Notes under the pieces: generated by a model | Seen by the model: only the letters and a program-made list of their open reading frames with translations | Told to the model about the DNA's origin: nothing | Databases searched by the model: none | Source: Davidsoniella eucalypti | Taxonomy: Eukaryota; Ascomycota; Sordariomycetes; Microascales; Ceratocystidaceae | Direction of reading: 5' to 3' | Assembly: GCA_004009845.1 (NCBI GenBank) | Contig: RMBW01000003.1 | Coordinates: 682,001 to 746,000, forward strand | Length of the DNA: 64,000 nt | Made by a program: the position numbers and the translations under genes | Shown here: positions 46,595-56,623 of the stretch, in pieces | Layout: every line of letters starts with the position of its first letter | Numbering within the stretch: the stretch's first letter is position 1

Positions 46595-47931
46595 CTTGGC
46601 GGATATAGTGAAGAAAGGGATGAAAATTATATGCGAGAAGATCAATTAGGAATGGTTGTGAGAAGGAAATAGAGAGAAACTGAATAAATGTAGAGTTGAA
46701 TGTTAGATATCGTGAAGGCATCCAGGAACAGAAATTAAAAAAAGAGGGGAAATTGTTTCCTATTTATCTAGCCCACAAATCCGCGCTTTCCACTTCCCAA
46801 AAGCCTCGAGACTATTGCGCAATTGCACTCGAAACACAGCCAAACAGGTAGTTGCCCAAAATCTTACTACAATTTCATGTGCTTAGTAATGTGCTCAGCA
46901 ATTGTTTGACAAACAAGAGAAGATATCAGATCAGTTGGCGCCACTAAACCAAGGGTAGACACATCGCTTTTTTATTACTGTTGTTACTTTTAGTAGTCGT
47001 CATATATAACATCAAAGACTATACTATCACAAAATTGAGCCATTCGCTATTTGTCAAAGGCCCTGCTATCGTCATGGCCACAGGGCGGTGCTAAAACATG
47101 CTCACAAATCAATGATTTCAAAGCCTAAAACACGCATAGTATATAATTTAAGCAATAGGCCTTTTGCGGCACAAAGCAAAATTCTGGCGCCGGCCAACTG
47201 TTCTGGTTAACCTAGGAGACTACGGGGGCAAAGACTACTTAGACACCAAAAATGTTATGTAATCACTGCAGACATGCAGACATGCAGACTTGAAAACTTG
47301 CTCTTGACTTGGCAGATCAGGAACACAGGCCAGTGCCAAGAAGAAGGAGGCTCGACTTGAGCATGTTCGTCGATGTTGTTTGCTTGTCTGAGGGTTTGTG
47401 AAGCGTTCCTTCATAGACCCTAACCCTTGTTATCATAACAACATTGATGTCATGGTTTGTTGACATGAATAGAAAATGCCTGAATCGAATTCGATTTTAA
47501 TAGTATGGTAATTATAGCATATCCTGAATGGTCTTAATCCCTAATACAATGTAATAGCTTAGTTATAAATCAATGCTGCAGGTGTGTAGAAGAGCCATAA
47601 CAGCTGCTGCTCAAGTCTGAATCTACTGACCGCCGGGATATCGGCTGACAGATGACATCACCCGACTGCTTTGGGCCGGAACATGTCACATTCTTGCAAG
47701 CTGGTAGGTATATGTTAAAAGCGAAACCAGTTGAAACTACCTAACTTGATTATGAATATTTAACACTCAACAGTTACAACTTTTATATTCCACTTCATCA
47801 GAGTCACAGCGTATTACATACAACCGCTCTCATGATCCTTGTTCATCTATCAAATCAATATGATGTGGACATTGGTTTACCATTAATCTACCAAGCCAAC
47901 AATATCACTATAGATAACTACTGCAACTATA

Positions 47932-48946
47932 TTGAGTCAATCATGCCGACTAGGACTACCGGAGAAAATGTACAGAATGATTTCAATCAAACTCAATAAC
48001 CCAGCACGTCATATTGGAGCCAATGGCAAAAGAAGTTGTTCAAACAGGCTAGCTTTTATATATCAATACCTGGAGCAAAAATACGAGGATATCTCTTCAT
48101 TTATTGGTCGATCAGATATTAAAGAGTCCTCTTGCCGTGAGGTAGTGGTAGAAATGTCACGGCATATGTGTCGTTTTTATCTCACCAACATTATTGGATT
48201 TGCAGCTTTGATATATATTTAGATGGCGTAACATACCGAAGAGGTGGTACTTGAGCAGAAATGTACAGTTAGATGTCTATGGTGTATATCTGTGAGCTTT
48301 CTTGTTAGCGAGAAAATTATACTTGACTATGATATACCTTTACTGTGTCAAGTACAAATTTCCTTCGATCAAGTTCCTTTTCCTTGTTCTAGACACGATA
48401 AGCCTATTCCGGTTAGTATGCTATATTTGTCTATATGATAAGTGCTGTGCCTGCATTCTACCCGAAGATACCCTGGGATCACAAAACATGTACTGATTCT
48501 AATCTAGATCGGTACATCATCGAGACGACCTGTACACATGGGATGTATTGGATCCAGTCCTCAATAACAGGGTTAAATAGACCTACAACTTTTCTAGAGG
48601 GATTGGCCAAGATGTCCTTTACGATAGCTATCAAGCACCTTAATTGTGATTTTACTAAGAATATGCTTTGCTTGCAAATGGCAGCGTTCTCATGACAAAC
48701 ATATTTAGACTCCCTCTAGATATAGAAGTTTCTAGCCTCGAAATGTGTGACATGCTTAGTCAAGATCATACTTGTCAGTCATCTTATAGTCATATGAGTG
48801 AGCTGACTCAAGCATTTTATAACTTGCTTAATATAAAAGAAGGATGTATACTTTGTTTATCTAAAAGCAGTGAAGAAGTATACCAAAATCACAATGTAGA
48901 TATCTACTCCATACAGTGCATTTCTTCATCACAGTTAAATTTGTAG
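47932..48946 (+). pseudogene. Possible decayed coding sequence, unknown family
   Basis: Five overlapping or adjacent open frames on the plus strand (47932-48222, 48244-48438, 48302-48496, 48435-48695, 48668-48946), none starting at a credible ATG with good context, follow one another through changing frames. The opposite strand has no comparable frame. The translated text has mixed composition, not low complexity (for example FIYQYLEQKYEDISSFIG and SELTQAFYNLLNIKEG). This is what a mutated, frameshifted gene looks like, but I do not recognise a family. Chance open frames in AT-rich DNA are the alternative. Confidence 0.3.
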
Positions 48947-49527
48947 TTTAATTCACTAGCCCTTTGTAGCTACTATCATTATAATTTGCTACAAATCTTA
49001 TATTTTCTTGATTTGCTTGTTTTTGTGACATGGCTTGGTATTCAATTGCTCATTGCATGTTTTCGTAAGTCTGACAACAAGATATACAGATATTAATTAT
49101 GAATTTCCTCACTTGTATCATGATTTCTTTGGTGGGGGTTTTTTGCTACTTACTAATCAAGCGAGCAATGGGTTCGGTGGTTTCGGTCTCGCATATATAA
49201 TGAGAGTAGTAAAGGTCAGGATTCGAGAACGGTTATGTGAACTGACATGTCCTTTCTTCGTTATGTAAGTTGTTAGTATGTATACTCATAGTGTGGAACA
49301 TAGCTCAAGCATCCCCCAACGGACGCTTTAAAGGAGGGGGGAGTCATTGCCCATGGGGTAAGAAACCGATGCTTCTCTTATTGTTCTTTTTTAACTTCGT
49401 GACCCAGCTCCTCCATCCTTTCTTCTCATGCCCATGTTACCATAGTAAAAACCCCATCCTTTGCAGCGCTAGCCATTCTTCCTTTTCTCTCTAAAAAGTT
49501 ATAATTTACAGGAAGAAACAGGGCAGA

Positions 49528-49641
49528 ACCTACAGCTTGTCACATTCCCTAAACGGGAGTTTCCGTGCGTCCGACGCTGTTAAGCTCGGCTTGATTGCCC
49601 CTGGAGGATGAACGATAAAAATTTACCTGGCGTATCTACAT
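49528..49641 (+). pseudogene. 5S rRNA-like relic
   Basis: A 114-nt segment follows the order of a fungal 5S rRNA: ACCTAC at its start; TAAAC near position 23; GTTTCCGTGCGTCCGA at positions 32-47; GTTAAGC at positions 52-58, exactly where the internal control box A core sits in 5S rRNA; then GGATGAACGAT, similar to the intermediate/C-box region; and ACCTGGCGT before the end. There are many differences, the terminal stem does not close well (ACCTAC against CTACAT), and no T-run terminator follows. It is therefore a relic or a chance resemblance, not a working gene. The comparison is from memory of fungal 5S sequences, not an alignment. Confidence 0.4.
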
Positions 49642-52600
49642 ATGTAACCGCCCAGAAAGTATAAGCCAAGAAAGAGTTTACTTGAGAGAATATATGGCAG
49701 TGTATTATGTCATACTACGATGATCTGCAAGGCTTGCAAGTTCCACATCGGGCGCAGAAACTAGTTAGCAAGAGTAAGAGTAATAGGAACGAAGGAAGCT
49801 ATACGCGTCTCTCCATTTGACTTGCTTTCGATATTACAAGCTGAGGAGGGGAAGAGGAGAGTTAGAGAAGACGTACTTACGAAATATCAAGTCTCGGTGT
49901 TCCGATAAAGGCGAGTGGAATCTATGATTAGGAAACTAGTTCTTATTTACTAGGAATTATGTTGGGAGTTTGGGCCGATATACTTGAATTATCGTGACTT
50001 TAACACCAGGAGCGACTCGGTTACAAGACGAAGTTTTTGTGAGGGCTCAACATAAGAATGTACATAGTTAAGGGTTATGGGTTGTTGACTAGGGCTTGAA
50101 TTTGCCTACTTAACTCTGCATCATTTGTCTTATTGTTCACTCGTTGTCTCTTGAAAAGCGACGTAATCTGCAATTACATATCGTACAAATAACGGCGGTT
50201 AGAACTCGGTTGTACATGGAAAAGCGTCACACTAACAAACCTCCGCCTATCCGGAAACCTAAACTGGCATTGTTTCCCCCCAGAATCCCTGTCCCTTGTC
50301 TTGTTTTTCCCCTTCTGTTTCGTTAGTGCCGCCGTTTGAATTGGAGCTTAGCTTTTCTAGTTATAAAACTCCCCTAACTAGCGGATATTTCGCTGCATTA
50401 ACACGTTGTCATATGGCTTCAAGAAGTTTTTGGAGTAGTTGGTAGCGCTGCGGAATCTCAATATGCACGACAGGTAAAAGGAAGCTTGGCTCTTGTTTTG
50501 GTGATGATATGAACGGTTGGACTGCGATATAAACAAGCCTTGATGGAGGGGAAAAGACAACGCCCTCGACCACTGGGAGGGTGTCTATAGCACATCAACT
50601 TGGCAATGTCCGGATGTCTTTAGCGGACGAGTGAGTGGCTATGAGAAGCACATCATCGTGCACACTTAGCTCTAAGATCTCGCGCCTGCAGCAAGCCCAA
50701 GCCTGTTGGAATTTCGTTGCAGGAGCAAGCGTTAACTTCGAAGCGAGGGCGTATGATTTACGTGTTCTTCCCTCTTTCAATTTCTTGCGGTTGGCTTTCT
50801 TGTTCTTTCTCTTCCCGTTGTCCGAAAACCCAACTGCTGGTGTGTGAATGCGGTCTTTTTGCTCTGCTTCTCGGAGTTTTCTTTCGGTTTACTGCTCGTC
50901 CAGACTCGGATATATTTTGGGCGAGGCGCTTGGAGTTGGGAAACGGTAGTTTTGGGGTTATTAAGCGAAGGAGGGGAAGAAAGACTGAGTGACAAGAGAG
51001 CCAGACAGAGTTGGCATTGTCATATTGCTATGAGCTGTGAAATTTCACAGTATGCTATACATATGTTATCATAACATGAGACCATGTCGGATGTAACTCA
51101 GCCGGGCTCATTCACTGATGAATCATAAACTCATATACTGCTATATCATATCATAACTATGGCCACTAATTAGCTTCATAGACTCACATTATAAAACGCC
51201 GTCTCTCATATCATCACCCCCAGCTCGTGAAGAGCCTCAACCGGCTAGGCAAGATCCGGGCGACCTCTTGGAGAAAGTCACGATATCCACGCCGAAAGAA
51301 AGGCTAAGCAGAAAGAGACTAAAACGTTACCAAGAAACGGCGTCGCCAGGTCACGTTTGATGAAAAATCCACAGCGGGCATCAGGTGATTCGATGTCGAT
51401 GCTAGAGATTGGCGTCGAAGTCAGAGGACGAAGCAAGAAGGCGATAATCTACTTGTAGAATATGGCCCCAATATTTGTTTACCGATCCACTTTTCGTATA
51501 ACAAATAACATTAACTAGCCAGGATGGAAGGAGTAAAACAGGAATCGCGGCTCCGTTCTTGCCTGTTCCTTCGAATTTACTATGGTTCTTTCTTTAACTT
51601 ATACTACAGAAACCCGGGTCTCCAATTGCCCAGAGTCTCCAGAAGTCTCCCAAAGTAAAGCACAAGAGCGCCTTACGTCCGCGAATCTAAGCTAGAAACG
51701 CCATCTCCAAATCGACAATCGATGATATAACTCGGAGGCAAGTCTGCATCGCGTCTGTAGGCCGCTCTGTGATGTTTTCGCCCTCGACTTTTTCAGCCCT
51801 CCTTCTTTTGTTCATACGTGGTGGAGTTCTTTCTGCATTGCCTGTTGCTCAGTTTGGGTTCTTTCTGAGAAACAGGGCAAATGCGTTGCGTGGATCCACT
51901 CTATTAATCAATCCTACAATCAGAAAGTGGTACGACACATCAGGCCGTTTTTTATTGTTATTATTATTTTTTTATTTTCCAAAGTAATTATTCAAGGTGA
52001 CGTTTTTCCCAACACTCTGCTGATTCTGGCTTCTCTTCCCTTACCCTGCAGAATTTTCCTGCTTCCTCCTCTCCCTTATTCTTTCTTTGCCGGTGCTCCC
52101 TGTTTAGAAAATCGAAAGATGCCATCATCTGAGAGTTCCTGATACAGAGCCCAGAGCTTCCTATTAGTTTTCCTCGCATCGACAATGGCCATGATAGTAG
52201 CGCCGTCTTTTTCTTCGCTGGGCCGTAGTTGTTTCTAGACTAGGCCGCATCCGGTCTGACAGGTCGATGCTGACATCAGGCCGAACGGCGGCGTTTGATA
52301 TGCCATCTTCTGCTGGCCGTCTTGGTATTCTTCGGGGTCCATTATAGGTGCGGCTCCGCGCTCCAAGACTGACATTGCGCCTCGTTTATCCCGATTTGCT
52401 TGGCTCGTGGTCTACTTCCGTTGGTCCAGTCAGACAACGAGAGAGAAACCCGGGAAAAAAAGCATGAAAAGCACATGTTCCCAACCACAGAAAAGACGAA
52501 AACAAGACCAGCACCTGGGAATCGGAGAAATAGTCTGCTAGTGACTTGATCTGGTCATGCCCTCCCTCTTTTTAGCTGCGGTTCGTTTGTCGTTGTTCGA

Positions 52601-54376
52601 GGTCCCTGAAGCAAGATCCCAGACGAAAAAGTCCCAAACCGGGCAACGTTCTCTTGCGTTCATCCTAGCCTACGGATTCTTCGCCCTTTCCTAGTCACGA
52701 AGCCATAAGAAGAGGTATAATAGGCAAAAAAAGGCAAAAAGGGCAGCAGAAGCCGCCTCTGCCATAGAAATTTACGGGATCCGGCCTGGTCATGTGTCCA
52801 ATACAGTCTCATGCCCTTACATAGTATAGTGTCTTCGTAGCACTGCTGCTGGGCTATACGGGCTTCAGAGAACCTTTTACTTCTTTTGTGATGCTAGCAA
52901 AGACGCGCCGTAGTTGTAGAATCTAGTAAGGAACAGGTTATTTCTTTTCGATTGCTCTTTGTATAGCCGACTGGATGAATGTAGAAATGCCTATAAATTA
53001 GACGTGGCGTAGACTGAAGTCAGACCGTAGAACTGTTCCCTTTTCCTTCCCTTCTTTTCCCCTTATTAAATCTCACGATACTTCTATCTTGCCGATTTAC
53101 AGCCTCAAACATAACCACATATCTCACATATCTCCAGACTGCGTTTCCATACAGTTCAGCCTTGACCAATCGCACGCTTTCTTACGGCACAACAACAGCT
53201 GTTTAGTCCTTACTTAATTGTAGCCAATTGCTCTATAGGTAAGCCATTTTCCGTGTTATATCCATTGTCCAACACAGCCTATTGGGGCCATATACATGTG
53301 GTCGGGATCAAGTCGCTGATATCTAGACAACCACTAAATGGGTTCGTCGACACCTCAGATTCTTGCCTTGTGCCTGCAAACTTGCCGACGTGGCTCGATT
53401 CCGTTTTCCCAATACGAACCGTTCTGATCTATCTAAGCAACGAGATTCCCCGTTTAGGTCCAGGTAAGTCTACACAAGGTGCATTGTACACTTGTCATCT
53501 TCGTCTTTGTGTTGTATGGTTATGGCTTGGTGCTCCGTTTGATTCTGTCCGGCCAGCCTAGTCTAACCGACTTAACCGACTTGGTCTGGCTTCGGTCCTT
53601 CTTTTCACATGTTGTCCACCAAACGCGTGAACAGGACAAGATAGGTGGTGCAGCAAGTGCAGCAAATAGCAAACCCAGCAAGCGAGGCCTGTTATGTGAT
53701 CCAATATTGGCGTCATCGTTATCATGGCAGATGGAGTAAGCCAGCGTTTCCTAACCCTTTCTCATGTTCTACCGTCTGGTTTCCTTCCCGTCCATCCGTA
53801 ACGCAGGCTGAGTTTCTACTCCAACTCCCTCAAGGACAGGCAAGAATGAGAGAGGGAAAAAAAGCAATTTGAAGATTCCTCTTGTCAGTTCCATTGTCCG
53901 CTTGGAATTCCAGCATCATTGGCCGCCTAGAAGAACCTCCAAAAAACCCAGTTTCTGCTAGTCGCAAAGCTTCCGTACTGCCGTTTTGGAGAAGCAGACA
54001 ATCCCGAATAAAGTTTCAAGGGAGAAGAGAAATAGAGAAGAAAAAGAAAAGGCCAGGGCTAGCTCACCCCATCAAGATAGCCTGATGTTCTGGCATTTCC
54101 TGTCCACCGTCCGTTTTGGAGCCCAGGCCTGATTCTCCAGGCCTTCTCCCTACTAGATAGCGCCTAGTCACCTTCTAAACAGACACCCTGTGCCCCGCGC
54201 TGCCTACCCCACTACGTGCGCTGCTACAGTGGCTGTAGTGCCCTGTAAAGCTGCCACTAGCCTCTGAGACGTAGAGGCTCTGTGGCCCTAGACCTCTGCC
54301 GTCGTCTTGTATCGTCGTTTTTGCCATGTATTAGCGGCTTTTACTGTCCGGCACAGGCTTTCGCTAAGCCAAAATG

Positions 54377-54422
54377 TCACCTCACCTGAGCTCACCTCAC
54401 CTCACCTTTAACCTCACCTCAT
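54377..54422 (+). repeat. CTCAC/CACCT short tandem cluster
   Basis: About seven near-consecutive CACCT steps in the form TCACCTCACC, broken by GAG and TTTAA. Further isolated CTCACCTCAC (54486-54495) and CTCACCT (54548-54554) copies follow within 180 bp. It reads as a degenerate minisatellite or a cluster of E-box-like sites about 900 bp before ADH. No function can be stated. Confidence 0.6.
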
Positions 54423-55308
54423 GTGTTTTCTTTCTGTCTTCTTTTTTTCATGGTGGCTCATGCGGGCTTCTAATTATGTCTGTGAACTCACCTCACTTTC
54501 GTCGTATGAGCAATTCCTCAGCTCCTCTCATAACAGAGCGCCTCGACTCACCTATTCCGGCCACCGAAAAATATATAAAATAAAATAAACAGCACAGTGG
54601 CCGGCTATCCCACTGCATTATTGCTTCAATCACAAAACGAGGCGTCTTGTATCCCAGTATCCGGGATATCTCATTATCTCATTACACTTTTACCCCCACC
54701 CACCAACACCAACCCACCAATATTCGATGCCATGACATGCTACAGTTACCATGCCACTATCACCTACTGAAGTAGACCATTCATCGTAGTGTCATCGGCG
54801 TCCCCAAATGCATAATCCAAAGCGCTCCTTTCTCCTGAGGCCTTCTACCGCCCGTCTAGGGGCTCCCTTGCCGGTGGTCCATAGATGGAGAGTTGAAAAC
54901 GGAGATGTAGAAACGGAGACTAGGGCTAGCAGAAACGCCCCTCCTCCTCTTCCTCTTTCTCCGCCAGCTTCTCTGGCTCCTTTCCACACGCCCCCTTCTC
55001 TCTCTCTCCATCTTCCTTGCTCGCATACTGCAAACGCTCACACCCCCTACGAACGCTACTGCTTGCTACTACGCCCATAGCTTATACTAGCTACTGTAAC
55101 CGCTACAATGATGGCCTACGTGACAGCTGATTCTCGGCTCTATTGGGCCTATTGCCCATTGTACCCCTTCCGTCACAACCGCCGCTTGCTACCACCAATA
55201 GTCTAACGCCGAAATGCTAACAACTTCCCCTTCTAGACTATTCTATCTTTACTTTAAATACCGACGTTTCCCTCCGTTTGTCTCGTCCTCTTCTCTTCTT
55301 CTTTCACC

Positions 55309-56623
55309 ATGCTCAAAGCTCTTCTTCGACTTACTCCCTCATCTCAGTTCTCTTCCAAACTTTCCAGATCTATTTCTGCTTCTTCTCTTTCTTCATCTTC
55401 TTCAGCGTCTCTCAAGAGTTTCACTCGCCCTATCATCCTCACCCAAACGAGATCCTACTCCGTTTCTAAAAACAACATCATGTCTGTCACTGCTATCCCC
55501 AACCTGCCTACCGAGCAGTACGCTCAGGTTATCGAGAAGACCGGTACCAGTAAGTTATTCAGTCACTGGCAGTATATACTGCTACATCACAAAAACGTGC
55601 TCTATTCTAACAATGTCTCTAGTGCCCGTCTACAAGAAGGTGCCCGTCCAGACTCCCGGCCCCGATGATGTCCTAATCAACGTCAAGTACTCCGGTGTCT
55701 GCCACACTGATCTGCACGCCATGCAAGGTGACTGGCCTTTGGAAACTAAGATGCCCCTGATCGGTGGCCACGAAGGTGCCGGTGTTGTTGTTGCCAAGGG
55801 TGCCCGCGTCAAGGACATTGAGCTCGGCGACCACGTCGGTATCAAGTGGCTCCACGACTCCTGCCTCACCTGCTCTTACTGCCTCAACGGTGATGAGCCT
55901 CTTTGCCCCCACGCCGCCCTGTCCGGCTACACTGTTGACGGCTCTTTCCAGCAGTACGCCGTTGCCGCCGCTGCTCACGTTGCCCGCATCCCCAAGGACA
56001 TCGACCTAGAAGCCGTGTCTCCCATTCTGTGCGCCGGTATCACTGTCTACAAGGGTCTGAAGGAGTCCGGTGTCAAGCCCGGCCAGTACGTTGCCATTGT
56101 CGGTGCCGGTGGTGGTCTGGGTTCCATTGGCCTGCAGTTCGCCAAGGCCATGGGCCTCCACGCTATTGCCATCGATGGTGGTGATGAGAAGGGTGAGATG
56201 TGCAAGAAGCTGGGTGCTGCCGCCTACGTCGACTTCATGAAGTCCAAGGACCTGGTTGCTGAAGTCAAGGCCGCTACCCCCGATGGTGAGGGCCCCCACG
56301 CTGCCATTCTGCTGGCTGTCAACGAGAAGCCTTTCCAGCAGGCTGCCGACTACGTCCGTGGCCGTGGTGCCGTGGTGTGCATTGGTCTACCCGCCGGTGC
56401 CTTCATCCGTGCTCCCGTCTTCAACACCGTCATCCGCATGATTAGCATCCGCGGCTCGTACGTCGGTAACCGCGCTGACACCGTCGAGGCTCTGGACTTC
56501 TTCCGCCGCGGCCTCATCAAGTCTCCCTTCAAGACCGTTGGCCTGAGCGAGCTTCCCTCCGTCTACACGCTCATGGAGCAGGGCAAGATTGCCGGTCGCT
56601 ACGTCGTCGACTGCAGCAGATAA
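55309..56623 (+). CDS. Zinc-dependent alcohol dehydrogenase, mitochondrial-type presequence
   Basis: Exons 55309-55549 and 55623-56623, with a 73-nt intron, give 413 residues. Residues 1-57 are Ser/Arg/Leu-rich with no acidic residue, beginning MLKALLRLTPSS and ending with TRSYS, a likely processing site (Arg at -3). A second in-frame ATG (55480) then opens the usual cytosolic-length enzyme at MSVTAIP. The catalytic body has VCHTDLHAMQGDWP and GGHEGAGVV (zinc ligands Cys and His), the structural zinc site CSYCLNGDEPLCPHAALSGY, GITVYKGLKESGVKPGQ and the nucleotide fold GAGGGLGSIGLQFAKAMG. It belongs to the yeast Adh1/Adh3 tetrameric class that interconverts ethanol and acetaldehyde with NAD(H). 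Codon bias is strong, suggesting high expression. The longer start puts it in mitochondria (Adh3-like); internal initiation would give a cytosolic form. Confidence 0.95.

Larger units (their letters stand above)
46595..55308. other. 8.7-kb gene-poor island
   Basis: No intact gene was found. Contents from left to right: the ATX1 upstream flank; a short ACCCTAACCC motif (47417-47426); AT-rich sequence with successive open frames on the plus strand only (47932-48946, listed separately); a 5S-rRNA-like relic (49528-49641); T-rich and mixed sequence without features (50.0-53.2 kb); a CACCT-rich patch (54377-54422); and a pyrimidine-rich approach to the ADH gene (54930-55308). Between about 46650 and 50370 I see no minus-strand open frame of 60 codons, against several on plus. 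Confidence 0.55.

Noticed and set aside
52561..52620. GTTCGAGGTCC, a tRNA B-box-like string
   Set aside because: No A box at the right distance and no cloverleaf could be drawn; other GGTTCAA/GGTTCGA occurrences also failed.
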